27,280 nt of DNA from Oscillospiraceae bacterium (GTDB taxonomy: Bacteria; Bacillota; Clostridia; Oscillospirales; Oscillospiraceae). Below are positions 15,390 through 22,646 of this stretch, in pieces. The first letter of the stretch is position 1, and each line of letters opens with the position of its first letter. The translations under genes and the position numbers were made by a program. The stretch is taken from positions 1-27,280 of the forward strand of contig JAHHSJ010000025.1 of the NCBI GenBank assembly GCA_020025295.1, written 5' to 3'. The notes beneath the pieces are model-generated. The model searched no databases and had not been told where the DNA came from. It worked only from the letters and a program-made list of their open reading frames with translations.

Positions 15390-16670
15390 TTGAATTCCCT
15401 GATTAAAAAAGAGGTCACTTCCGCCGAGACCAGCCTGCTGAACTTCCTCAAGTGGATTCTGATTGCGGTGGTGGTGGGCTGCACCGTGGGTGTGGCCGGA
15501 GGTCTGTTTCACCACGCCATTGACTGGTGTACCCAGCTTCGGGAAGCCCACGGCTGGATTTTGTTTTTCATGCCCCTTGCCGGTTTGGTCATTGTAGGCT
15601 GCTACCATCTGATTGGTATGGCAAACGATCAAGGCACGGAATTTGTCATCCTTGCCGCCCGAGAAGGTCGGCTGCTCCGGGTGCGAACCGCTCCCCTAAT
15701 CGTCATCAGCACCATCCTGACTCACCTCACCGGCGGTTCCGCCGGACGAGAGGGCGCTGCTTTGCAGCTGGGCGGCTGTCTGGCTAACGCCTTTACCAAG
15801 CCCTTCCGACTGAACGAGCAGGGCAAGCAGATGCTGACCATGTGCGGTATGTCCGCCGGATTTTCCGCCCTGTTCGGCACACCGCTGGCCTCTGCCGTGT
15901 TTGCCATGGAGATGGAGAGCATCGGCCTGATGTACTACTCCGCCCTGCTGCCCTGTGTGCTCTCCGCTCTGGTCGCCGAAATGGTGGCTTCGGCGCTGGG
16001 GGTACACCCCACCGCCTTTGCTCTGGCAAAGGTGCCTGCCCTCTCCCCGGTGACGCTGGTTCAGACCATGGTGCTGGGCGTGCTGTTCGCCCTGCTGTCC
16101 ATGCTCTTCTGCACCGTGATGCAGCAGGGCTCCAAGCTCTGCAAGCGGATTGAGAACCCCTATCTCCGCATCTTTCTGGGCGGCATTGCAGTGGTCGCCC
16201 TCACCCTGCTGGTGGGCAGCGGTGACTACAACGGCGCCGGTATGAATGTGATTGCCTCCGCCATTGCCTGCAAGGCGGTTCCGCTGGCCTTCCTGCTGAA
16301 AATGGTCTTTACCTCCATCACCCTCGGCTCCGGCTTCAAGGGCGGCGAAATTGTTCCCTCTTTCTTCGTCGGCGCCACCTTCGGCTGTGTGGCGGCGCCT
16401 CTGGTGGGGATGGATGCCGGGTTTGGTGCGGCACTGGGTCTGATTGCCCTGTTCTGCGGCGTGACCAACGCCCCTGTCACCAGCACCCTGCTGGGACTGG
16501 AGCTGTTCGGCGGTCAAGGGCTGCCTCTGATGGCGCTGTGTCTGGCGGTGAGCTACCTGCTCAGCGGCTACTCCGGTCTGTACCACGCCCAGAAGATCAT
16601 CCTCTCCAAAACCGAGCCGGTTCTTACCGAAACAGACAGCTCTGAGGACGAAATGTGTACTTCCAAATAA
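15390..16670 (+). CDS. CLC family anion transporter, CLC-F-like (probable fluoride exporter)
   Basis: A 426-residue integral membrane protein with about 10-12 hydrophobic helices. The gating-glutamate motif is GREGA at 119-123 (Glu121), where chloride-type CLCs have GREGP. The blocks GFKGGEIVPSFFVGATFG, GVTNAPVTSTLLGLELFG and SGYSGLYHAQ match, as I remember them, the fluoride/proton antiporter branch (CLC-F) better than EcClC, and the GSGIP motif is missing. Fluoride export is therefore likely but inferred. It starts at TTG (15390), supported by TGAGG eight bases upstream and an in-frame stop just before. The short leader leaves no room for a fluoride riboswitch. It is monocistronic. Confidence 0.88.
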   Translation: MNSLIKKEVTSAETSLLNFLKWILIAVVVGCTVGVAGGLFHHAIDWCTQLREAHGWILFFMPLAGLVIVGCYHLIGMANDQGTEFVILAAREGRLLRVRTAPLIVISTILTHLTGGSAGREGAALQLGGCLANAFTKPFRLNEQGKQMLTMCGMSAGFSALFGTPLASAVFAMEMESIGLMYYSALLPCVLSALVAEMVASALGVHPTAFALAKVPALSPVTLVQTMVLGVLFALLSMLFCTVMQQGSKLCKRIENPYLRIFLGGIAVVALTLLVGSGDYNGAGMNVIASAIACKAVPLAFLLKMVFTSITLGSGFKGGEIVPSFFVGATFGCVAAPLVGMDAGFGAALGLIALFCGVTNAPVTSTLLGLELFGGQGLPLMALCLAVSYLLSGYSGLYHAQKIILSKTEPVLTETDSSEDEMCTSK

Positions 16671-16717
16671 AAAAATCCGAGGAAGGTTCAAAAAGAACCA
16701 ACCTCGGATTTTTTTAT
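16671..16717. terminator. Shared terminator between the convergent CLC and PFL genes
   Basis: AAAAATCCGAGG pairs with CCTCGGATTTTT around an AA/AA internal loop and a second stem, GGTTC-AAAAA-GAACC. T tracts follow on both strands. It lies immediately after the CLC stop and 90 bases past the stop of the minus-strand PFL gene, so it can end both transcripts. Confidence 0.88.
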
Positions 16718-16806
16718 TTTGTATTGCATTGCATTTCCGGTCAAAAAGTGTTCTGTACTTCCTTATCCGGTATATGCAAAGAAAATGGAGCGTTTTGCGT
16801 TTGAAC

Positions 16807-18165
16807 TCAGTTTTTCAGGCTGTGCAAGGGAGCCGGGATACGGCCGCCGCGGTGAATGAAGTCGGCGCTGGATGCCTTATGCACCGGCATGACCGGAGCA
16901 GAGCCCAGCAGACCGCCCATTTCCACGGTATCGCCCACATCCAGACCGGGTGCGGGAATCACACGGACAGCGGTGGTCTTGCAGTTGACCATACCGATGG
17001 CAGCTTCGTCGGCAATGATGGCGGCGATGGTCTCGGCACTGGTGTCGCCGGGAATGGCGATCATATCCAGACCCACGGAGCAGACGCAGGTCATGGCTTC
17101 CAGCTTCTCCAGCGTCAGCACACCGGACTTGGCGGCGGCGATCATGCCCTCGTCCTCAGACACGGGAATGAAGGCGCCGGACAGGCCGCCCACAGAGGAG
17201 GATGCCATCACGCCGCCCTTTTTCACGGCGTCGTTGAGCATAGCCAGAGCAGCGGTAGTACCATGGGTGCCGCAAATATCCAGACCCATCTCCTCCAGAA
17301 TTCGGGCCACGCTGTCGCCGATAGCGGGAGTGGGAGCCAGAGAGAGGTCCACGATGCCGAAGGGCGTATCCAGACGGCGGCTTGCCTCCATAGCAACCAG
17401 CTGACCCATACGGGTGATCTGGAAGGCGGTCTTTTTAATGGTTTCCGCCACCACATCGAAGGGCTGACCCTTCACATTCTTCAATGCGTGATACACCACG
17501 CCGGGGCCGGACACGCCCACATTGATGACGGTCTCTGCCTCGCCCACGCCGTGGAAGGCGCCTGCCATGAAGGGGTTATCCTCCACAGCGTTGCAGAACA
17601 CCACCAGCTTGGCACAGCCAAAACCGTTGTTGTCGGCGGTACGGGCGGCGGTGGCCTTGACAGTCTCGCCCATCAGGCGGACGGCGTCCATATTGATACC
17701 AGCCTTGGTGGAACCCACATTGACCGAGGAGCAGACTCGGTCAGTGACGGCCAGAGCCTCGGGAATGGCACGAATCAGCTTGCGGTCGGACTCGGTCATG
17801 CCCTTCTGCACCAGAGCGGAATAGCCGCCCAGGAAGTTGACGCCCACGGTCTTGGCGGCCTTGTCCAGCGCCACGGCAAAGGGCACATAGTCCTCGGTAT
17901 CGCAGCCGGCAGCCACCAGAGAGATGGGGGTGACCGACACACGCTTATTGACAATGGGAATACCGAACTCACGCTCGATGGACTCGCCGGTGGCCACCAG
18001 ATGCTCTGCCTTGCGGCAGATCTTGTCGTAAATCTTCTGGCAGCAGGCCTTGGGGTCGGTGTCGGCGCAGCTCAGCAGGGAGATGCCCATAGTAATGGTA
18101 CGAATATCCAGATGCTGATGGTCAATCATTTGGACCGTCTGGAGGATTTCTTCATGACTCAGCAT
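16807..18165 (-). CDS. PFL family protein, UPF0210 (DUF711)
   Basis: A 452-residue cytoplasmic protein of the UPF0210 family, related in fold to the pyruvate formate-lyase superfamily, from which the name comes. Long conserved blocks are present (SSVNVGSTKAGINMDAVR, GVGEAETVINVGVSGPGVV, LAPTPAIGDSVA, GTHGTTAALAMLNDAVKKGG). No glycyl radical motif is apparent and no enzymatic function is established. AGGAGG precedes the ATG. It follows the ACT-domain gene after 11 bases; that UPF0237-UPF0210 pair is conserved across Firmicutes, which suggests the ACT protein senses a ligand for this one (inference). Confidence 0.93.
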   Translation of the reverse strand: MLSHEEILQTVQMIDHQHLDIRTITMGISLLSCADTDPKACCQKIYDKICRKAEHLVATGESIEREFGIPIVNKRVSVTPISLVAAGCDTEDYVPFAVALDKAAKTVGVNFLGGYSALVQKGMTESDRKLIRAIPEALAVTDRVCSSVNVGSTKAGINMDAVRLMGETVKATAARTADNNGFGCAKLVVFCNAVEDNPFMAGAFHGVGEAETVINVGVSGPGVVYHALKNVKGQPFDVVAETIKKTAFQITRMGQLVAMEASRRLDTPFGIVDLSLAPTPAIGDSVARILEEMGLDICGTHGTTAALAMLNDAVKKGGVMASSSVGGLSGAFIPVSEDEGMIAAAKSGVLTLEKLEAMTCVCSVGLDMIAIPGDTSAETIAAIIADEAAIGMVNCKTTAVRVIPAPGLDVGDTVEMGGLLGSAPVMPVHKASSADFIHRGGRIPAPLHSLKN

Positions 18166-18176
18166 AATAACCCTCC

Positions 18177-18446
18177 TCAGATACGGTGCATGGCGTTGAA
18201 AATATCTTCACGCTGGGCGTGGATGGTCAGCTCCATCTGCTCGCCGAGTGCTTCCAGCGCACCCACCAGCTGAGCAAAATCCACCGTGCTCTTGGACACA
18301 TCCACCATCATAATCATGGTAAAATAGCCTTGCAGGATGGTCTGACTGATGTCCAGCACATTGACCTTGTAGTCCGCCAACCGGGTGCAGATGGGGGCGA
18401 TAATGCCCTCACGATCCTTACCAACCACAGTTACGATTGCTTTCAT
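18177..18446 (-). CDS. ACT domain-containing protein, UPF0237
   Basis: An 89-residue protein that is a single ACT domain: MKAIVTVVGKDREGIIAPICTRLADYKVNVLDISQTILQ is the typical start, followed by a second beta-alpha unit. ACT domains bind small ligands such as amino acids and work as dimers. It resembles the N-terminal half of GcvR. AGGAG precedes the ATG. It lies between yfbR and the PFL gene in one operon; its ligand is unknown. Confidence 0.93.
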   Translation of the reverse strand: MKAIVTVVGKDREGIIAPICTRLADYKVNVLDISQTILQGYFTMIMMVDVSKSTVDFAQLVGALEALGEQMELTIHAQREDIFNAMHRI

Positions 18447-18460
18447 GATTTCTTCTCTCC

Positions 18461-19045
18461 TTACTTTTGAAGCTCATCCAGCGTCAGCGAGAAGCTGGGC
18501 AGGAACTGCTCCATGAAATAGTTCAGTGCCGGCAGATGACATTCCTGCAATGCGGCATATGTTTGTTCGCTGGCCAGCCGGAACTCGGTGTTTCCGGCCT
18601 TCAGCTCTTCCACACATTTAATATAAGCGCTCAGCTTGTCCGCCGCCTTCACAACTGCGTGGACCTCCGGGTCGCTCTCTCGGATCAGCGGTTCATATTC
18701 GCCCCGCATCTCCTCCGGCAGCATCCCCAGCAGCCGATCTGCCGCCATTTCCTCCACCTCACGGTAGGAGCTGCGCAGCGTATCATTATAATACTTAATC
18801 GGCGTAGGCATATCGCCGGTGATGATCTCTGTGGCGTCATGGTACAGTGCGGCAAGCACCACCTGTCCCACATCCAGCTGTCCGCCGTAGCGCTGATTCT
18901 GGATGACCGCCAGCGCATGAGCCAGCACCGCCACCTGATGGGAATGCTCCTGAACATTCTCCTTCTCCGTCTTGCGCATCAGCGCCCATCGTTCAATGTG
19001 CTTCATCCGGGCAATCAGCGCAAAAAAGTGATGATTCTGTTCCAT
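18461..19045 (-). CDS. yfbR: 5'-deoxynucleotidase, HD domain (YfbR type)
   Basis: Removes phosphate from deoxynucleoside monophosphates and helps balance dNTP pools, as shown for Escherichia coli YfbR. The 194-residue sequence follows YfbR along its whole length (HFFALIARMKHIERWALMR, ENVQEHSHQVA, ALYHDATEIITGDMPTPIKYYN, YFMEQFLPSFSLTLDE). The HD metal ligands are His in EHSHQ and the HD pair in YHDATE. A very strong AGGAGGGGGAG precedes the ATG. It heads an operon with the ACT and PFL genes, with an intergenic promoter divergent from that of mtaB. Confidence 0.94.
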   Translation of the reverse strand: MEQNHHFFALIARMKHIERWALMRKTEKENVQEHSHQVAVLAHALAVIQNQRYGGQLDVGQVVLAALYHDATEIITGDMPTPIKYYNDTLRSSYREVEEMAADRLLGMLPEEMRGEYEPLIRESDPEVHAVVKAADKLSAYIKCVEELKAGNTEFRLASEQTYAALQECHLPALNYFMEQFLPSFSLTLDELQK

Positions 19046-19096
19046 CGCTCCCCCTCCTTTTATTCCTGATTGGGTCTCTCAGGCTAAACTTTTCTT

Positions 19097-19125
19097 ATTC
19101 TAGCACACATTCCCTCCATTGGAAA
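19097..19125 (-). promoter_or_regulatory. Promoter of the yfbR-ACT-PFL operon
   Basis: On the minus strand TTTCCA (complement of 19120-19125), a 17-base spacer and TAGAAT (complement of 19097-19102) with an extended -10 TGC directly before it. Located 52 bases upstream of yfbR and divergent from the mtaB promoter. Confidence 0.6.
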
Positions 19126-19154
19126 GGACTTCTTCTCCTCCGGCGAAAACTGCT

Positions 19155-19183
19155 TTGACAGCGGTTCTTTTCCCGTTTATAAT
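19155..19183 (+). promoter_or_regulatory. Perfect consensus sigma-A promoter of mtaB-nifS
   Basis: TTGACA (19155-19160), exactly 17 bases, then TATAAT (19178-19183). Transcription should begin near 19190, about 25 bases before the mtaB ATG. A twelve-of-twelve match is uncommon and suggests strong constitutive expression. Confidence 0.9.
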
Positions 19184-19214
19184 GTGTCTATCCATTCGAT
19201 AACAGGTGAAACCT

Positions 19215-20504
19215 ATGAAAATTGCAATTTATACCCTTGGCTGCAAGGTCAATCAGTATGAGACCCAGGCCATGGAAACCATTCTGACTCAGCAGGGCCA
19301 CGAACTGGTGGATTTTGAGGAGAAGGCAGACGCCTACATCATCAACACCTGCACCGTCACTGCCGTCAGCGACAAAAAGTCCCGTCAGGCCATTCGCCGG
19401 GCACGCCGTTTGAACGAAAACGCCGTGGTGGCGGTCTGCGGCTGCTATGCTCAGACCACCCCCGAGGAAGTCGAAGCACTGGATGTCGACCTGATTTACG
19501 GCACCGGCGACCGGATGCAGTTTTTGGACGATGTGCAGAAGGCTGTGCACGGCAAGCAGCAGGTCAATGTGGACGATGTGATGCGCCGCAGAGACTTTGA
19601 GTTCCTGCCTGCCGGCGGCATGGAGGAGCGTACCCGCTCCATGCTGAAGGTGGAGGACGGCTGCGTCAACTTCTGCACCTACTGCACCATCCCCTACGCC
19701 AGAGGTCCCGTCCGCTCCCTGCCCATCGATCAGGCGGTCAGCGAGACCAAGCGTCTGGCGGAGGAAGGCTATCAGGAAATTGTCCTCACCGGTATTGAGA
19801 TTTCCAGCTGGGGCAAGGACCTCAAGAACGGACTGACCCTGATCGACCTCATCGAGGCCGTGTGTCACGCCGCTCCCTCCATGCGTATCCGACTGGGCAG
19901 TTTGGAGCCCCGCACCATCACGGAGGAGTTCTGCCTGCGTGCTAAGGTGCTGCCCAACCTCTGTCCCCACTTCCACCTCTCCCTCCAGAGCGGCTGCGAC
20001 GCCACCCTGAAACGGATGAACCGGAAGTACAACACCGCCCGGTATCTGGAGTCCTGCCGTCTGCTGCGGCAGCACTTTGAGCTGCCCGCCATCACCACCG
20101 ACCTCATTACCGGCTTCCCCGGCGAAACGGAAGAGGAATTTGCCCAGACGCTGGCCTTCCTTGAGAAAGCCGACTTTGCCTCCATGCACATCTTCCCCTA
20201 CTCCCGCCGCAGCGGAACCCCGGCCTATTCCTATCCTGATCAGATTCCTATGGTGGAAAAGGAGGCGCGTGCCCACCGTGCCGCCCAAGTGGCTGCGCAG
20301 CGGGAACAGCACTACCTTTCCCTCCATGTGGGCAAAATCCTGCCCATCCTCTTTGAAGAGGAGAAGGACGGACTGTGGCGCGGTCACACTCCCAACTATC
20401 TGGAGGTCCGTGCCGAGGGCGACAAGCTGCACAATGTGGTGCGCTTGGTCCAAATTGAATCTGTCAGCGGCAATCTGCTGCTGGGAAAGCTGGTTGAAGC
20501 ATGA
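19215..20504 (+). CDS. mtaB: tRNA t6A37 methylthiotransferase MtaB
   Basis: A radical-SAM enzyme that converts t6A to ms2t6A at position 37 of tRNAs reading ANN codons. It has 429 residues. The UPF0004 domain carries the second cluster's cysteines at C10 (GCKVNQYE), C46 (NTCTV) and C77 (GCYAQ). The radical-SAM CxxxCxxC is C150, C154, C157, followed by IPYARGPVRS. An in-frame GTG at 19206 is part of the AGGTGA ribosome site itself, so the ATG at 19215 is the preferred start. Its stop overlaps the start of the cysteine desulfurase by four bases (ATGA), which ties methylthiolation or cluster repair to sulfur supply. Confidence 0.95.
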   Translation: MKIAIYTLGCKVNQYETQAMETILTQQGHELVDFEEKADAYIINTCTVTAVSDKKSRQAIRRARRLNENAVVAVCGCYAQTTPEEVEALDVDLIYGTGDRMQFLDDVQKAVHGKQQVNVDDVMRRRDFEFLPAGGMEERTRSMLKVEDGCVNFCTYCTIPYARGPVRSLPIDQAVSETKRLAEEGYQEIVLTGIEISSWGKDLKNGLTLIDLIEAVCHAAPSMRIRLGSLEPRTITEEFCLRAKVLPNLCPHFHLSLQSGCDATLKRMNRKYNTARYLESCRLLRQHFELPAITTDLITGFPGETEEEFAQTLAFLEKADFASMHIFPYSRRSGTPAYSYPDQIPMVEKEARAHRAAQVAAQREQHYLSLHVGKILPILFEEEKDGLWRGHTPNYLEVRAEGDKLHNVVRLVQIESVSGNLLLGKLVEA

Positions 20505-21640
20505 TCGCTTATTTAGACAACGCCGCAACGACGGCAGTCTGGCCCGAAGTGGCTGACGCCGCTGCAAAGGCCATGGTGGAAGGCTATTTTAACCCCTCTG
20601 CCCGTTATCCCGATGCCGCCAAGGCGGCAAAGACCCTCTCCGAGCACCGTGCCACGGTGGCCCGTGCGCTGGGCTGCAAGCCCAGTGAGGTTGTGTTCAC
20701 CTCCTGCGGCACCGAAAGTGACAACTGGGCCATTCGCTCCGCTGTGGAGCTGAATCGCCGGAAGGGCAAGCACATTATCACCACCGCCATCGAGCACTCC
20801 GCCGTGCTGAATGTGATGAAGGATCTGGAGCAGGAGGGCTACGAAGTCACCTATCTCCCTGCCAACGCACAGGGCACCATTGATCTGGACACCTTCTCTG
20901 CCGCCCTCCGGGAGGACACCATTCTGGTCAGCATGATGCTGGTGAACAACGAGCTGGGCACCGTTCTGCCGGTGCAGCAGGTGGCTCAGATCATCAAGGC
21001 CTCCAACTCCCCGGCACTGCTCCACTGCGACGCTGTGCAGGGCTTTATGAAGATTCCCGTCACCGCCAAGGAGCTGGGCGTTGACCTGATGGCCATCAGC
21101 GGCCACAAAATCCACGCGCCCAAGGGCATCGGCGCCCTCTACATCCGCAGCGGTCTGAAGCTGAAGCCCTTCATTCTGGGCGGCGGTCAGGAGAGCGGTC
21201 TCCGCAGTGGCACCGAGCCTACGGCTCAGATCGCCGCTCTGGCCAAGGCCTGCGAGCTGGGCATGGCCCGCCGGGATGCGGACATCGCTCACATGCAGGA
21301 GCTGAAGGAGTACACCCTCCGCCGCATTCGGGAGGAACTGCCGCAGATCGTTCCCGTGGTACTGGGTGACGCACCCCATGTGCTGGCGCTCACCATGGTG
21401 GGCTACAAGAGCGAGGTGCTGGTCCGGGTTCTGGGTGACGCCGGCATCTGCGTCAGCGCCGGGTCCGCCTGCCACCGGGGCACCCCCAGCCATGTCTATG
21501 CCGCTCTGGGTCTGGACAAGGCGCACCGAGAGGGCGCATTCCGGGTGTCCTTCTGCGGCGACTCCACTCAGGAAGAAGTGGACGCACTCATCGACGGCCT
21601 CAAGCGGGCCGGTGAGCTGCTCTTCCCCTCCATGAGCTGA
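20501..21640 (+). CDS. Cysteine desulfurase, NifS/IscS family
   Basis: A PLP enzyme that takes sulfur from L-cysteine as an enzyme persulfide for Fe-S cluster assembly or tRNA thiolation. It has 379 residues. Signature blocks are LDNAATT at 5-11, His99 in AIEHS, DAVQ at 177-180, the PLP lysine K203 in SGHKIHAPKG, and catalytic Cys324 in SAGSACHRG. The acceptor loop lies in an extended region, as in the IscS/NifS group rather than the SufS group. It overlaps mtaB by four bases. No scaffold (iscU), thiI or mnmA is present in the window, so the acceptor is unknown. I give no gene symbol because the NifS/IscS distinction needs a tree. Confidence 0.94.
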   Translation: MIAYLDNAATTAVWPEVADAAAKAMVEGYFNPSARYPDAAKAAKTLSEHRATVARALGCKPSEVVFTSCGTESDNWAIRSAVELNRRKGKHIITTAIEHSAVLNVMKDLEQEGYEVTYLPANAQGTIDLDTFSAALREDTILVSMMLVNNELGTVLPVQQVAQIIKASNSPALLHCDAVQGFMKIPVTAKELGVDLMAISGHKIHAPKGIGALYIRSGLKLKPFILGGGQESGLRSGTEPTAQIAALAKACELGMARRDADIAHMQELKEYTLRRIREELPQIVPVVLGDAPHVLALTMVGYKSEVLVRVLGDAGICVSAGSACHRGTPSHVYAALGLDKAHREGAFRVSFCGDSTQEEVDALIDGLKRAGELLFPSMS

Positions 21641-21667
21641 GGTTCAGCAACGCAAACGCATTGATTC

Positions 21668-21691
21668 AGGACGGGACATTTGTCCCGTCCT
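21668..21691 (+). terminator. Terminator after the cysteine desulfurase
   Basis: Eleven-base arms, AGGACGGGACA (21668-21678) and its complement (21681-21691), with a two-base loop, followed by the T-rich TTCTCTATC. It lies 28 bases past the stop. Confidence 0.75.
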
Positions 21692-21701
21692 TTCTCTATC
21701 G

Positions 21702-21730
21702 TTGCAATCCCTCCCCGACGGGGGTATAAT
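21702..21730 (+). promoter_or_regulatory. Promoter of the purine nucleoside phosphorylase gene
   Basis: TTGCAA (21702-21707), a 17-base spacer and a perfect TATAAT (21725-21730), 34 bases upstream of the ATG. Confidence 0.75.
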
Positions 21731-21763
21731 AGATAACTACATTTACCAAATCGGGGTGTTGGT

Positions 21764-22588
21764 ATGGAATTTACCTATCAGGATTATCTGGAAAGTGCGG
21801 AGGCACTGCGGAACCGAATCGGGTCCTTCTCCCCTCAGGTGATGCTCATTCTGGGCACCGGACTTGGAGCGCTGGGCGATCAGCTGGAAGATCCCATCGT
21901 TGTCCCCTACTCGGAGATTCCCCACTTCTGCTGCTCCACCACCCCCGGTCACGCCGGACGGCTGGTGTTCGGCTCTCTGGAAGGAAAGCCGGTGGCTGTC
22001 ATGCAGGGCAGAGTCCACTACTACGAGGGTTTCTCCTTCCAGCAGGTGGGCTATGCGGTTCGGGTGCTGCATCTGCTGGGCGCATCCAAACTGGTGGTCA
22101 CCAACGCAGCCGGCTGCATCAACACCGACTGGAACGCCGGAGATGTGATGCTGATTACCGACCACATCAAGCTGGCACTGGAATCGCCGCTCCGGGGAAC
22201 CAACATCCCGGAATTCGGCACCCGGTTCCCGGACAGCACCACCCTCTACACGCCCCGGCTGCAGGAAATTGCCCGGTCTGCCGCAGAGCAGCTTGGGCTG
22301 ACCCTCCGGGAAGGAGTTTATATGTTTTTCCCCGGTCCGCAGTATGAAACCCCGGCGGAAATTCGGGCCGCCCGGATTTTGGGGGCGGACGCTGCCGGTA
22401 TGTCCACCGCTCCGGAGGTCCTTGTGGCTCACCACTGCGGCATGGAGGTGCTGGGCTTTACCATGCTGTGCAACATGGCCGCAGGCATCCTGCCGGAGCC
22501 ATTGGATGAATGGGAAGTGCTGAAGGCCGCTGACGCCGGCAAGGAGCACTTCACCGCTCTGGTCCGCAGCTGCTTACGGCAGATGTGA
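21764..22588 (+). CDS. Purine nucleoside phosphorylase, trimeric inosine/guanosine type
   Basis: Splits inosine and guanosine with phosphate to base and ribose-1-phosphate in purine salvage. It has 274 residues and matches the trimeric family I enzymes (PunA/Pnp): phosphate-binding LGTGLGALGD at 30-39, PGHAGRLVFG, the VMQGRVHYYEG block, GPQYETPAEIR and GADAAGMSTAPEV, then the CNMAAG specificity segment. GGGGTG precedes the ATG. It has its own promoter. The SpoVB-like gene starts 58 bases later with no terminator between, so read-through into it is possible. Confidence 0.95.
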   Translation: MEFTYQDYLESAEALRNRIGSFSPQVMLILGTGLGALGDQLEDPIVVPYSEIPHFCCSTTPGHAGRLVFGSLEGKPVAVMQGRVHYYEGFSFQQVGYAVRVLHLLGASKLVVTNAAGCINTDWNAGDVMLITDHIKLALESPLRGTNIPEFGTRFPDSTTLYTPRLQEIARSAAEQLGLTLREGVYMFFPGPQYETPAEIRAARILGADAAGMSTAPEVLVAHHCGMEVLGFTMLCNMAAGILPEPLDEWEVLKAADAGKEHFTALVRSCLRQM

Positions 22589-22646
22589 TGATTTTCCACC
22601 GCATCTCATATTCTTTGTTGAATTCAATTCCTTAGGGAGGACAACC

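Noticed and set aside
15696..16691. Minus-strand frame opposite the CLC gene, and a similar plus-strand frame at 16729-18273 opposite PFL
   Set aside because: Both are His/Gln/Gly-rich antisense artefacts and run over a strong terminator or lack a ribosome site.
19188..20567. Long minus-strand frame opposite mtaB
   Set aside because: The radical-SAM motifs are on the plus strand behind a perfect promoter; the antisense frame has no ribosome site or motifs.
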